Shown: in pieces, positions 52,622 to 61,513 of the stretch | How positions within the stretch are numbered: the stretch's first letter is position 1 | How the letters are laid out: each line of letters starts with the position of its first letter | Assembly (NCBI GenBank): GCA_035650475.1 | Contig: DASRHP010000012.1 | Span: forward strand, 174,059-238,058 | From: Candidatus Binataceae bacterium | GTDB taxonomy: Bacteria > Desulfobacterota > Binatia > Binatales > Binataceae | Length of the DNA: 64,000 nucleotides | Reading direction: 5' to 3' | Notes under the pieces: generated by a model | Seen by the model: only the letters and a program-made list of their open reading frames with translations | The model's database searches: none | What the model was told of the DNA's origin: nothing | Made by a program: the position numbers and the translations under genes

Positions 52622-53374
52622 CTATTGAGCCGACGTGCCCGCACCTGCGCCCGCGTTGCCGCTCGCCGACGCGGGCGCAGGGGGAGCGGCGGGCGAGGCG
52701 GTGGCTGGTCCCTGCGGCGGCCGTTCGAACAACAAACAGTAGCTCGAGATGAACCAGCTGCCGGGCCACGGATCGATCATCCGGATGTACTCGAAGCCCG
52801 CGTGCGTCATTTCGCTCGACACGATAATCGGATCCACGCCGTGCCCTTCGCGATTTGCCGGCAGGCCCTTTGGCCGCCATAGCCAGAGCAGGATGGTAGG
52901 ACGAAAGTCGAGCACGGCCAGTCGGCCGCCCGGGCGCAGCGCGCGCAGCAGGCTCGCATTGTAGTCGGCGGGGTCGGTCAGATGATGGTAAACGCGGCTC
53001 AGGAAAATCGCGTCGCAACATCGCGCGGGCAGGCCGGTGTCGCTCGCGGTCGCCTTGACTACCACTACGTTGGCGAGTCCCGCCGCGCGGGCCGCGCTGC
53101 GGATTTGCGCCAGCGCAGCCGGATCGATCTCGGTCGAATAGACGCGCCCCCTGGGACCGACCAGCCCGGCCATCACCAGCGTCATCGCGCCGCGTCCCGC
53201 GCCTACGTCCGCCACTACCGACCCAGGCCTGACCGCAAGCAACTCGGCCAGTCGGCCCACATCCTCATCTCCGCTCGAACATCCGGCCGCGGCGGCTGCG
53301 ATCGCCAGCGCGGCTGCCGCGACGCACAGGTGCGCGGCGGCGGCGCGGCTCAGGGTCCAACGTCGAAGCTTCAT
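52622..53374 (-). CDS. lipoprotein-type SAM-dependent methyltransferase-like protein
   Basis: A 250-aa class I methyltransferase fold: motif I VVADVGAGRGAMTLV, motif II VYSTEIDP, motif IV-like CCDAIFLSRVYHHLTD and post-motif LRALRPGGRLAVLDF. It has an N-terminal export signal ending in the lipobox AAAGC at Cys32, which would put the domain outside the cytoplasm, where S-adenosylmethionine is not expected. Pro/Ala/Gly-rich low-complexity residues close the protein. GGGGAAG precedes the ATG. Related exported methyltransferase-like lipoproteins occur in other soil bacteria. The real ligand may not be SAM. Confidence 0.8.
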   Translation of the reverse strand: MKLRRWTLSRAAAAHLCVAAAALAIAAAAAGCSSGDEDVGRLAELLAVRPGSVVADVGAGRGAMTLVMAGLVGPRGRVYSTEIDPAALAQIRSAARAAGLANVVVVKATASDTGLPARCCDAIFLSRVYHHLTDPADYNASLLRALRPGGRLAVLDFRPTILLWLWRPKGLPANREGHGVDPIIVSSEMTHAGFEYIRMIDPWPGSWFISSYCLLFERPPQGPATASPAAPPAPASASGNAGAGAGTSAQ

Positions 53375-53463
53375 CGCGAATTGCTTCCCCAGCTTCGCTT
53401 GTCAGTGCGGTATGCTTGCCGATAATACGAAACCCTGAAGTCCGCAACAAAACGGAGGCGTCG

Positions 53464-54270
53464 ATGCCCGCGCTGTTGTACGAAGTCCGCGACCATATCG
53501 CCTATCTGACGATCAACCGTCCCAAGGTACACAACGCGATGAACCCCGAGGTCATCGTGCGCCTGGCCGAAGCCTGGCAGCGCGTCGCCGAGGACGACCA
53601 CGTGCGCGCGGCGATCATCACCGGCGCCGGCAACAAGGCGTTCTCCGCCGGCGCCGATTTGGGCCGCCTGATCCCGCTGTTCACCGGCGCGCGTCAGCCC
53701 GAGGACGAATGGGATTACAAGCTTAAGGACAATCCCAAGCTGGGCGCGATCGCGCTGATGCGCGGATGGAGCCTCTACAAGCCGGTGATCGCGGCGGTCA
53801 ACGGGTTCTGCATCGCGGGCGGGCTGGAGCTGATGGAAGCGACCGACCTGCGGGTCGCGACGGCGTCGGCGAGCTTTGGGTTACAGGAAGTGAAGTGGGC
53901 GATCATCCCGGCCGGCGGCTCGCTGGTCCGCCTGCCGCGCCAGATCCCGTACTGCAAGGCGATGGAGATTCTGCTGACCGGCAATCGGATCGCGGCCGAC
54001 GAGGCGTGGCGGCTCGGCCTTATCAACTACGTCGTCGGGCAAGAGCAGGTGATGGCAAAGGCGGAGGAGCTGGCGCGCACCATCGCCGATAACGGCCCGC
54101 TCGCGGTGCGCAAGATAAAGGAGGCGGTCGAACGTTGCTCCGGAGTGCCGTTCGAGGAGGGGTTCAAGATCGAGAACGAGGTCCAGCGTTTCATCGCCCG
54201 CACCGAGGACGCGCGCGAGGGCCCGCGCGCGTTTATGGAAAAGCGCAAGCCCAACTACAAGGGGTGCTGA
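53464..54270 (+). CDS. enoyl-CoA hydratase/isomerase (crotonase) family protein
   Basis: A 268-aa crotonase: NRPKVHNAMNPEVI near the start, ITGAGNKAFSAGADL (first oxyanion-hole segment), FCIAGGLELMEATDLRVA (second) and FGLQEVKWAIIPAGGSL. The classic Glu-Glu pair of mitochondrial hydratase is only partly conserved: the first position is in GGLELMEATD and the second in LQEVKWAI is replaced by neighbouring residues. So it may be a hydratase, isomerase or lyase. GGAGG stands before the ATG at 53464. It diverges from the methyltransferase and is not linked to other fatty-acid genes. Confidence 0.92.
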   Translation: MPALLYEVRDHIAYLTINRPKVHNAMNPEVIVRLAEAWQRVAEDDHVRAAIITGAGNKAFSAGADLGRLIPLFTGARQPEDEWDYKLKDNPKLGAIALMRGWSLYKPVIAAVNGFCIAGGLELMEATDLRVATASASFGLQEVKWAIIPAGGSLVRLPRQIPYCKAMEILLTGNRIAADEAWRLGLINYVVGQEQVMAKAEELARTIADNGPLAVRKIKEAVERCSGVPFEEGFKIENEVQRFIARTEDAREGPRAFMEKRKPNYKGC

Positions 54271-54645
54271 TCTTTAAGGACTTCCCCCCCCGCATTCATC
54301 GCCGAACGAAAGTTGGGATGTGGGCCCAACTGCTGCGACGCGGAGGCTATCGCCTCACTCCCCCGCGCGGCGGTAATCGCGATAAATGCGCCGGCCGAAG
54401 CGGCCGACGAGTTGGCCGACCGGCTTTAGCTTGGCGCCGAGCGGATTTGCATGTGCACCGCGCTGAACGCGGATTTTTCAAAGGTACTGCCGTCGAATCG
54501 GCAATGGCCCAGGTTGCGGCTTATGCGTGCTGAGTTCAGCGGGGCGTCCGCGCACGCCCGTCCAATGCCGACCATCGTTTGGGGGCAGGCGCGGAGGCGC
54601 AATTCATTGCGGCCGGAACAGCCAGGCTCGCTCAGACAGTGCGAA
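54271..54645. other. intergenic region, no gene seen
   Basis: About 375 bp after the crotonase gene with no reading frame carrying a family signature on either strand. A run of seven C residues lies near 54286. No promoter, repeat or RNA could be supported. Confidence 0.4.
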
Positions 54646-54855
54646 CTAGCGGTCTTCGCGATAGCAGGTGCGCTCGGGGCCGCAGTCGCGCGCCGAGCAC
54701 GGCTGCCCGTCGGGGCCCACGGGGCGCTGGGTAAGCAGGCAGTTGTAGCACGCGGTCGAGCTGTCCGGATCGATCAGGCGCTCGCCCGCGGGCGACCGGA
54801 AGTAGCCGTTCTTGGTCCTCAGATAAAAGCAGAAGCGGCGCGCCGCGCCAGCCAT
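54646..54855 (-). CDS. 69-aa cysteine-rich small protein
   Basis: A small soluble protein with six cysteines: Cys9, Cys36, Cys39, Cys53, Cys58 and Cys64, the last five in the C-terminal half as STACYNCLLTQRP and QPCSARDCGPERTCYRE. The CxxC plus Cx4C and Cx5C spacing suggests a zinc or iron-sulfur site. The ATG at 54855 lies inside the end of the FAD-subunit gene region (1 bp gap to its stop) with GGAGG upstream, so it is translationally coupled to the PaoABC-like operon. It could be an assembly factor or an electron carrier. I do not recognise the family. Confidence 0.72.
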   Translation of the reverse strand: MAGAARRFCFYLRTKNGYFRSPAGERLIDPDSSTACYNCLLTQRPVGPDGQPCSARDCGPERTCYREDR

Positions 54856-54856
54856 C

Positions 54857-55849
54857 TCAAACGTCCTCCATCTGGCCGGCGCGCAGAATCGTGCGCCGGA
54901 TGAGCGCCCGGGCGATCGCAACCTTGTAGGCGTTATGCGGCAGGGGACGCGCCTGCTTGAGCGCCGCCTCCGCCGCTTCCATTGCCCGCGCGCGCGTCAG
55001 CGCTCCCGCGCCCAGCGCCTGTTCCGCCTCGCGCGAGCGCCACGGAATCGGCGCCACCGCGCCGAGCACTACACGTGAGTCGTGGACCGCCTTCGAGCGC
55101 GGATCGATTTCGAGCATCGCGGCGACGCTCACCAGCGGCCAATCGAAGCTCTGCTTCTCGCGTACTTCGAGGTAGGCGCTGCGCGCGGCCGGCGCCGGTC
55201 GCGGCACGATAACTTCGAGGAGGATTTCGCCCGGCCGCATCACGTTCTCGCGCGTCGGATCCACGCTCGGCAGCGTGAAGAACTGGTCGAGCACAACCGC
55301 GCGCTCGCCGCCGGGGCCGACGAGGCGCGCGCTTGCGCCGAGCGCGATCAGCGCCGGCGCGAGGTTGGACGGATGCACGATGAACGACGGGCCGCCGCCA
55401 AGCACCGCGTGGTAGCGGTTGAGCCCGCCCAGCGCGTAGCAGGTGCGCCCGCCTTTCTTGAGGCAGGCGACGTCGGGGTTGCGGAAGTACCAGCATCGCG
55501 GGCGCTGCAACAGGTTGCCGCCCACTGTGCCAAGATTGCGAATCTGCGGCGTCGCCGCCTCGCCCGCCGCCGCGGCCAGCGCGGCGAAACGCTCGCGCAC
55601 GAGCGGATTTTCGGCGACCTCGCTCAGACGGGCGAGCGTGCCCACTCGCAACCCGCCGTCTGGCGTCGGACCGATTCCCCGCAGTTCCTTCAGCCCCTTC
55701 AGATCGACCAGTGTGTCCGGCGCGACGAGCCGCTGCTTGAGCAGATCGGCGAGATCGACGCCGCCGGCGAGCGCCGCATGCCCGGGCTGCGCGAGCAGGC
55801 GGACGGCGCTTGACAAATCGGCGGGCGTTACAACCTCGAAGCGCTTCAT
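54857..55849 (-). CDS. PaoB-like FAD-binding subunit of a periplasmic aldehyde oxidoreductase
   Basis: A 330-aa CoxM/XdhB-type FAD subunit with GNLLQRPRCWYFRNPDVACL and GGRTCYALGGLNRYHA: cysteines at 119, 129 and 137 in the insertion that in E. coli PaoB binds an additional 4Fe-4S cluster. FAD motifs are AALAGGVDLADLLKQRL and RNLGTVGGNL. It carries no export signal; in PaoABC the folded complex is exported through the Tat signal of PaoA. GGAAAG precedes the ATG. It lies 46 bp downstream of the Mo subunit. Confidence 0.88.
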   Translation of the reverse strand: MKRFEVVTPADLSSAVRLLAQPGHAALAGGVDLADLLKQRLVAPDTLVDLKGLKELRGIGPTPDGGLRVGTLARLSEVAENPLVRERFAALAAAAGEAATPQIRNLGTVGGNLLQRPRCWYFRNPDVACLKKGGRTCYALGGLNRYHAVLGGGPSFIVHPSNLAPALIALGASARLVGPGGERAVVLDQFFTLPSVDPTRENVMRPGEILLEVIVPRPAPAARSAYLEVREKQSFDWPLVSVAAMLEIDPRSKAVHDSRVVLGAVAPIPWRSREAEQALGAGALTRARAMEAAEAALKQARPLPHNAYKVAIARALIRRTILRAGQMEDV

Positions 55850-55895
55850 CGCTTTCCATCAGCGCGGTTCGTCAAACGCCCGCGCAATTCCCAGG

Positions 55896-58100
55896 TCAGA
55901 CCTTGCCGAGCGCCGCCAGCACGCGATCCGGCGTGATCGGCAGATCGCGCACCGGCACGCCGATAGCATCGGCTACGGCGCATCCAATTGCCGCCGTCGT
56001 GCTGACGTGCACCGCCTCGCCGAGCCCGAGCACGCCGGTGTTGGTTACGCCGTTGGCAACCTCGACAAAGCTCACGTCGATCTCCGGGGTGTCGAGGGGC
56101 CCCGGCAGCTTGTAGTCGTCCATCGTCGGATTGACCATCAGCCCGGTCTGAGGGTCGAGGCGGCGGTCCTCGAACAAGGCAAGGCCGACGCCCATGATCA
56201 CGCCGCCGTTGACCTGGCTGCGCGCGGTGAGCGGATCGATGATTAATCCCGCGTCGTGCACCGCGACCACGTTGAGTACGCGCACGACGCCGGTTTCGAC
56301 GTCAACCTCGACCTCGATGAACTGACATCCAGCCTGGTCGTAGCGGTAGCCTTCATAGTTGGGCACGCGCTCGCCAGTAGCGGAGATCGAATCGCCCGGA
56401 ATGCGCCGGCAGACGTCACGGATCGAGATCGCGCGCTCGGGTTGGAAGCGCACGCGGATCGCGCCGTCGCGCGCTTCCAGATCGGTCGGCTCGGCGCTCA
56501 GCATCGGCGCCGCGATCCGCAAGAGCTTGTGCTTGAGATGGGCCGCGGCCTGGCGGACGGCGGGCGAGTCGGAGGGCGAGGTGCTGCTGCCGCCCGAGGG
56601 CACCGAGAACGGAAAGCGCGAATCGCCGATCTGCGCGGCGACCCACTCCAGCGGCACGCCCAGCTCCTCCGCCGCAACCATCGCGAGCACCGTGCGCGTG
56701 CCGGTGCCGATATCCTGCGCGCCGATCCGCATCTCGAAGCGCCCGTCGCGCCGCGCGACCACGATCGCCTCGGGCCCCGAGCGGCCCAGGCCATGCCATG
56801 CGCCGGCGGAAACTCCGATCCCGCGCCTCAGCGCCCCGGCGCTGATTCGGCGCGCCCGGTTTTTTTCGTTCCATCCGAAGCGCGCCGCTCCCAGTTCGAA
56901 CTCGGCCGCGCGCACCGGATCGCGGTTGTTGCGCCGGCGAAACTCGAGGCGGTCGAGCTTGAGCTTGCGCGCAAGCTCGTCGATCGCAAGCTCCAGCGCG
57001 AACAGCCCCTGCGGCCATCCCGGCGCGCGCATCGGCGACGACGGCCCCGCGTTGATATAGACGTCGCGTTCGGAAGTGCGCACGTCAGGGCATGAATAGA
57101 CGGCGAAATAGGGGCCCGAGCTTCCGGCGCCGGCCCCGATTCCGCCGCTGCCGTGCTCTTCGAGCTCGAGCGCGACGAGCGCGCCGTCGGCGCGCGCGCC
57201 CAGCTTGACCCGCTGCCACGAACTGGGCCGGTTGCCGGTGGCGACGTGCTCGGCTGCCCGCGGCAGCATCAGCTTCACTGGGGCGTCGGCCGCGCGCGCA
57301 AGGCGCGCCGCGATCACGACCTCCGCCCCCGCGCCGAACTTCGAGCCGAAGCCGCCGCCGAGGTATTCGGTAATCACGCGCACGTTTTCGGGCGGCAGGT
57401 CGAACAGCACGGCGAGGTCGTCGCGGACGGTGAAGATGCCCTGGGTGGAGCACCAGACGGTGAGTTTGTTGCCCCGCCAGCTCGCTACCGCGCCGTGCGT
57501 CTCAAGCGAGACATGCGTCTGCACGGGCGTCGTGTAAACCGCCTCGTGAATCGCGGCGGCCTGGGCGAAGCCGCGCTCGACCTCACCGCGGACGCTGATG
57601 CGCGGCGCGCTGACATTGCTGCGTCCGCTGAACACGCGCGGCGCGCCGTCGGCCATTGCGCTTTCCACGTCCACTACGAACGGCAGCGGCTGGTATTCGA
57701 CCTTGATAAGCCCGAGCGCCTCTTCGGCGATTTCGGGGCGCAGTGCGGCGACCGCGGCCACCTCCTGGCCGGCGAAGCGAATCTCGCCTTCGTCCACCCG
57801 CAGCGCGGCGCGCACGCCCTCCATCCGCCGCGCTGCCGAGAGGTCCGCGTTGCGCACCGTGGCATGGGGATGCGGGCTGCGCAGGATCGCGCCGTAGAGC
57901 ATCCCCGGCAGCCGGATATCGTAGCTGTAGCGGGCGTTGCCGGTCGCCTTGAGCGCGCCGTCGAGACGCGGCGTCTCCCGCCGCAGCACACTGAAACGCT
58001 CGCCCCATTGCCATGGCGTCGGCTCGTCGTCGGGGATTACGACCGCGACCTCGCGGACCTCGCCGTCGAAGCCGAGCCTCAGTGTCTCGCGCCGCGCCAT
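55896..58100 (-). CDS. PaoC-like molybdenum-binding subunit of a periplasmic aldehyde oxidoreductase
   Basis: A 734-aa molybdopterin subunit, shorter than the cytoplasmic copies at 22298 and 27692 and of PaoC length. Motifs: LKATGNARYSYDI, EYLGGGFGSKFGAG, the loop SSPMRAPGWPQGLFALEL, AQDIGTGTRTVLAMVAAEEL and catalytic Glu in GVLGLGEAVHVSTTAA. Its ATG overlaps the 2Fe-2S gene stop (ATGA), and the FAD gene follows, giving the order S-L-M of paoABC. Aromatic or aliphatic aldehydes are the expected substrates. The Mo cofactor form is probably MCD. Confidence 0.9.
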   Translation of the reverse strand: MARRETLRLGFDGEVREVAVVIPDDEPTPWQWGERFSVLRRETPRLDGALKATGNARYSYDIRLPGMLYGAILRSPHPHATVRNADLSAARRMEGVRAALRVDEGEIRFAGQEVAAVAALRPEIAEEALGLIKVEYQPLPFVVDVESAMADGAPRVFSGRSNVSAPRISVRGEVERGFAQAAAIHEAVYTTPVQTHVSLETHGAVASWRGNKLTVWCSTQGIFTVRDDLAVLFDLPPENVRVITEYLGGGFGSKFGAGAEVVIAARLARAADAPVKLMLPRAAEHVATGNRPSSWQRVKLGARADGALVALELEEHGSGGIGAGAGSSGPYFAVYSCPDVRTSERDVYINAGPSSPMRAPGWPQGLFALELAIDELARKLKLDRLEFRRRNNRDPVRAAEFELGAARFGWNEKNRARRISAGALRRGIGVSAGAWHGLGRSGPEAIVVARRDGRFEMRIGAQDIGTGTRTVLAMVAAEELGVPLEWVAAQIGDSRFPFSVPSGGSSTSPSDSPAVRQAAAHLKHKLLRIAAPMLSAEPTDLEARDGAIRVRFQPERAISIRDVCRRIPGDSISATGERVPNYEGYRYDQAGCQFIEVEVDVETGVVRVLNVVAVHDAGLIIDPLTARSQVNGGVIMGVGLALFEDRRLDPQTGLMVNPTMDDYKLPGPLDTPEIDVSFVEVANGVTNTGVLGLGEAVHVSTTAAIGCAVADAIGVPVRDLPITPDRVLAALGKV

Positions 58101-58864
58101 CAGACGCCGCCTCTCGCAGGCTTGCCTGGTTTGTAACCGGCCGCCGCCAGCGCCGCCCTGAAGACGTGCGGATAGGTGCCGCAGCGGCAGATATTGCCGG
58201 CGACCGCGCGTTTGATGTCGTCGAGGGTCGCGGCGGGATTGCGGCTGATCTCCGCCGCCACAGACATCACCATCCCGGGCGTGCAAAATCCGCACTGGAG
58301 CGCGTCGTTGGCGACGAAGGCGCTCTGCACCGGATGCATCCGGTCGGCCGATCCGAGTCCTTCGACGGTGGTGATCGTGTGGCCGCGCGCTTCGAAGGCA
58401 AAGATCATGCACGCGGTTACTGGACGGCCGTCGAGGTGGACCGTGCAGGCGCCGCAGGCGCCGCGATCGCATACCAGCTTGGTGCCGGTGAGCCCGAGAT
58501 GGTTGCGCAGCGCATCGACCAGCGTGACGCGCGGCTCGACCGCGACCCGCACCTTGTTGCCGTTGACGAGAAGCTCGATCGCTTGCGCGCCCGGGCCTAG
58601 CCGCTCGACGACGCCGGGCTCCACCGGCGCCGTCGCGGCTTTCTCATCGGCGTCCGCCAGCCGGGTGCCGCCGAGTCCGGCGATTGCAGCCGCCACGCCC
58701 GCGCCCTTGATAAACGCGCGCCGGCTGAGTGCGCGCCCGCCGGGCGCATCCGATCGGGGCTGACCCGAATTGTCCGCGTGCGGTGGCGTATTCGGACCGT
58801 CTGCGTGATCGCCGGTTTCTGCCGGATGAGCGCGGGGTGGAAGGTTAGGGCGCTTGGTCTTCAT
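58100..58864 (-). CDS. PaoA-like Tat-exported 2Fe-2S subunit
   Basis: A 254-aa iron-sulfur subunit with a twin-arginine signal (LSRRAFIKGAGVAAAIAG) after a polar, proline-rich leader. Cluster motifs: CDRGACGACTVHLDGRPVTAC and LQCGFCTPGM with ICRCGTYPHVFRA. The Tat signal would carry the whole complex to the periplasm, as for E. coli PaoABC. The start at 58864 overlaps the stop of the upstream membrane-protein gene (58861-58863). The 60-residue region before the RR motif is longer than usual. Confidence 0.9.
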   Translation of the reverse strand: MKTKRPNLPPRAHPAETGDHADGPNTPPHADNSGQPRSDAPGGRALSRRAFIKGAGVAAAIAGLGGTRLADADEKAATAPVEPGVVERLGPGAQAIELLVNGNKVRVAVEPRVTLVDALRNHLGLTGTKLVCDRGACGACTVHLDGRPVTACMIFAFEARGHTITTVEGLGSADRMHPVQSAFVANDALQCGFCTPGMVMSVAAEISRNPAATLDDIKRAVAGNICRCGTYPHVFRAALAAAGYKPGKPARGGV

Positions 58865-59421
58865 CGCGGGTCGGCTGGCGAGGGTTGAGCAGCCTTCAGC
58901 GTACCGCCGCTGCACGCGCTCAGGCTTGCGCCAACCACGACGGCTCCGAACAGTCCAAGGCCGAACAGGAAAGCGAAGCCGACGGTCTTCACAAAATAAA
59001 CGCCCGCGATCAGAATTTTGTCAAGGAGCTTGGCGGCGGCGTAGCCCGCCAGGGAGGCGATTCGCTCAGGCGCGATTGCGCTGGTCGCGTCGGCGCCGAC
59101 GCGACCAGCTGCAGCGCAAAGACGGGTCAGCGGCACCAACAGTACAGCGTCGAGCGCAAGTGTCAGAAGCGCGGCCCGGCGTCCGGAGCCTGTCTCGGAA
59201 AAGAACATCCCGACGCGCAGCGCGATCAGCAGGCCGAGTGCGGTGGCCGCGCCCTCCATAAAGTAGAACTCGTATCGGTTCCACCACGCGCCGAAGGCGG
59301 GCGCCGTCATGCGCAGCTCGTAATGGAGCGTGGTCGCATAGCTCAACGTCGAAACGACCCCCACCGCGAACGAGGCGCCGAGGAGGTAGCGCAGAAGTCG
59401 GCGAATTACCGCATTCGGCAT
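58861..59421 (-). CDS. polytopic membrane protein upstream of the PaoA-like gene
   Basis: A 186-aa protein with about four transmembrane helices (LGASFAVGVVSTLSYATTL, FMEGAATALGLLIALRVGMFF, AALLTLALDAVLLVPLTRL, GFAFLFGLGLFGAVVVGASL). No catalytic motif is visible. The stop codon overlaps the next start (ATGA), so it is coupled to the oxidoreductase subunits. It could be a quinone- or cytochrome-linked anchor, but no haem-binding histidine pattern is clear. Family unknown. Confidence 0.72.
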   Translation of the reverse strand: MPNAVIRRLLRYLLGASFAVGVVSTLSYATTLHYELRMTAPAFGAWWNRYEFYFMEGAATALGLLIALRVGMFFSETGSGRRAALLTLALDAVLLVPLTRLCAAAGRVGADATSAIAPERIASLAGYAAAKLLDKILIAGVYFVKTVGFAFLFGLGLFGAVVVGASLSACSGGTLKAAQPSPADPR

Positions 59422-59434
59422 CGTCAGCGCCCAC

Positions 59435-59920
59435 TCAGCGCACCGCCAGCATTGCCGGCGCCGGCCCGATCCGAGTCAGCCCTAACGATAGATAAACGAT
59501 CACGAGCACGAGGATCCCGACTCGCAGGCCGACGCGGCGAAAGCGCGCCTGCAAGGCGGGCAGTTGAGGGTCGGGCCCGTCGGCCGAAATCTGCCAGATC
59601 CGCGCGCCGAGCGTGCCGTACTGGTAAAGCGCGAGGATTATCACGAGCGCTACGAGGACCAGTTTCACCGCGAGCAGCGCGCTCATCGTGCCGAGAAAGA
59701 GCACGTTGAAAATGCCGGTGACGACCAGAACGGCGAGCGCGCTCAGCACGATCGCGCCCAGCCGGCGCACGATTCGGCGCGCGACGCGCACCCGCGCCGG
59801 CGGCTCCAGCTCTTCGGCGAGCACCGGCGTCAGCGCGAAAGTGCTGAACAGCGAACCGCCGAGCGCAACAATCACCGCGGTCACGTGGATGAAGAGGGCC
59901 AGCAGGCGCAGGCTGAGCAT
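59435..59920 (-). CDS. CopD-like or DUF4149-like membrane protein
   Basis: A 161-aa protein with four predicted helices (LRLLALFIHVTAVIVALGGSLF, AIVLSALAVLVVTGIFNVLF, LLAVKLVLVALVIILALYQYG, VGILVLVIVYLSLGL). The N-terminal HVTAVIVALGGSLFSTFAL resembles CopD/DUF4149 proteins, which bind haem or copper in some cases. It precedes the second membrane protein by 13 bp and heads the PaoABC-like operon. A role as electron acceptor is plausible but not shown. The ATG lacks a strong Shine-Dalgarno. Confidence 0.72.
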   Translation of the reverse strand: MLSLRLLALFIHVTAVIVALGGSLFSTFALTPVLAEELEPPARVRVARRIVRRLGAIVLSALAVLVVTGIFNVLFLGTMSALLAVKLVLVALVIILALYQYGTLGARIWQISADGPDPQLPALQARFRRVGLRVGILVLVIVYLSLGLTRIGPAPAMLAVR

Positions 59921-60074
59921 GATAGGGGCTTGTATTCCCTTGCAGGCGCCGGGGACAAGAGATGCCGCCGGCCTTCAGTTCGCGGCTGCTGGTTGAAAAA
60001 AGCGCGCCGTTCGCGAATCGCCCTTACAGAAGACCCCGGAATGAGGCAATCGCGACAGACACATGACGGAGCTT

Positions 60075-61181
60075 CTAAAGCGCGCGCCGATAGGTGACGA
60101 AGTTGCCGCTGACGTGGGCGCCCAACGCCATCGCGGTGCGCCGCGAGGGCCAGTTGTCATCGAGCACCAGCGTGTAGCCCGTGTACCGCATCCCGTGGCG
60201 CGCCATCGTCAGAAACGACCGCGCCGCCATCGCCAGGGCCGTGCCCCGTCCGCGCGCCGCCTCGACCACGCCGATATTGATGAGCGCGCCGCGTGTGCCG
60301 CCGCCGCGTTCGGGATGAAGCTTGACGCCGGGTCGGAGCTGCGCGAGCACCGGGCTCAGGTCCGGTACCGAGAAGACCACGCCAACCGGCTCGCGCCCGG
60401 CCACCGCCACCATCGAAAGGTCGCTGACCAGCGAGCCGTGCAGCGGCGCCATCATCGGCCTCACCTCAGTGCGCGTTATCGGATTCCATCCCCAATGGCG
60501 GGCGAATGCCGCGTTGGTGACATCGGTCCAGGCGTCGGCGGCGGCGAGGAATCCGTACTCGCGCCAGCTCAGCACCGTGATCCCGGCGGACCGTATCGCT
60601 TCGACCATCGATGTATAGCGCGCCAGGGTCTCGGGCGTCAGCGCGGCGGTGTAATCGATATGCCCCTTCTCGGTCTCGAAACCGGCGTCCTTGAGGTAGC
60701 GATGGTAGTAGTCGGGATTGCCGCGCAGGAGGAAGGATGGCAGGTCGCCGTAGTTGTCGATCGCGTAGGGATAGTCGAGAAAGGCGGCGAAGCCGCTGCG
60801 CGCAAACCGCATCCCGCGCCGCGCCAGCCACTCCAGCGCCCGCGTCAGCATTTCCGCCACCGCCTCGTCCTCGCCGGCGATCGCCTCGAAGTGGATGAGC
60901 TGGCCAAGCTGCTCGCCCCAGTGCTCGATATAGCGGCGGTTGACGACTGCGCTGACGCGCGCGACCAGCCGGCCCTCGCGCCATGCGCAAAACGGCTGAA
61001 GATCGAGAAAGGGCGCGGTGCGCGTGCGCCCGGCGAGCAAGTCAACCTCGTTGCGGATATCGGGCGGCCACCACGCCTCGCGCTCGGCATAGACCGCAAA
61101 CGGCAGGCGGGCAAACTCTTCGAAGTCCTGCGGGCTGCTTATCGCCTCGACGCGTATGCTGGCGGCGGCGCTCAACGTCAT
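60075..61181 (-). CDS. GNAT-fold N-acyltransferase-like protein
   Basis: A 368-aa two-lobed protein. The C-terminal half carries a GNAT acetyl-CoA-binding segment (GVVEAARGRGTALAMAARSF, V-x-x-x-[RQ]-x-x-G-x-[AG]) followed by GYTLVLDDNWPSRRTAMALGAH. The N-terminal half with AREAWWPPDIRNEVDLL and FLDLQPFCAWREGRLVARVSAVVN matches a second acyltransferase-like lobe. Uncharacterised proteins of this length are common in Actinobacteria and Deltaproteobacteria. I use ATG 61181; a GTG at 61202 is possible. The substrate is unknown. It is not coupled to neighbours. Confidence 0.85.
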   Translation of the reverse strand: MTLSAAASIRVEAISSPQDFEEFARLPFAVYAEREAWWPPDIRNEVDLLAGRTRTAPFLDLQPFCAWREGRLVARVSAVVNRRYIEHWGEQLGQLIHFEAIAGEDEAVAEMLTRALEWLARRGMRFARSGFAAFLDYPYAIDNYGDLPSFLLRGNPDYYHRYLKDAGFETEKGHIDYTAALTPETLARYTSMVEAIRSAGITVLSWREYGFLAAADAWTDVTNAAFARHWGWNPITRTEVRPMMAPLHGSLVSDLSMVAVAGREPVGVVFSVPDLSPVLAQLRPGVKLHPERGGGTRGALINIGVVEAARGRGTALAMAARSFLTMARHGMRYTGYTLVLDDNWPSRRTAMALGAHVSGNFVTYRRAL

Positions 61182-61202
61182 CGACGGACCGGCGCGGCGC
61201 AC

Positions 61203-61513
61203 TAGGGCCGGCGCCGTCGCGGTTGCTTAATCCCAAAGACTAGCATTTGCCTGAGCGCGCTCCACATACCGCGCTCCTGTTGAGCGGCTCGGGCGTGCGC
61301 CGAGCGCGCCGGGCGGGAACCCCACGGACGGTGCGCACGGTTATGCAAGATGCCAGGCCGATGTGCGGCCAGCATGGCGGCGGTTTGCGCCGAAGCGCAT
61401 CGGTGCCCTGGCTCGCTTCTCCCGGAACCGGCCCGGTGTGTGGCGTGAAATCCCCCAAACCCACCGCCGGGCCGGTCGTAAGTTCGAAATTGTGCGACGC
61501 CCGCACGAGCGGG
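61203..61513. other. intergenic region without a supported gene
   Basis: About 310 bp between the MNIO gene (stop 61514) and the GNAT gene, both transcribed leftward. In related MNIO operons a DUF2063 partner would be expected here; no open frame with that signature exists on either strand. No promoter or hairpin is clear. Confidence 0.4.
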
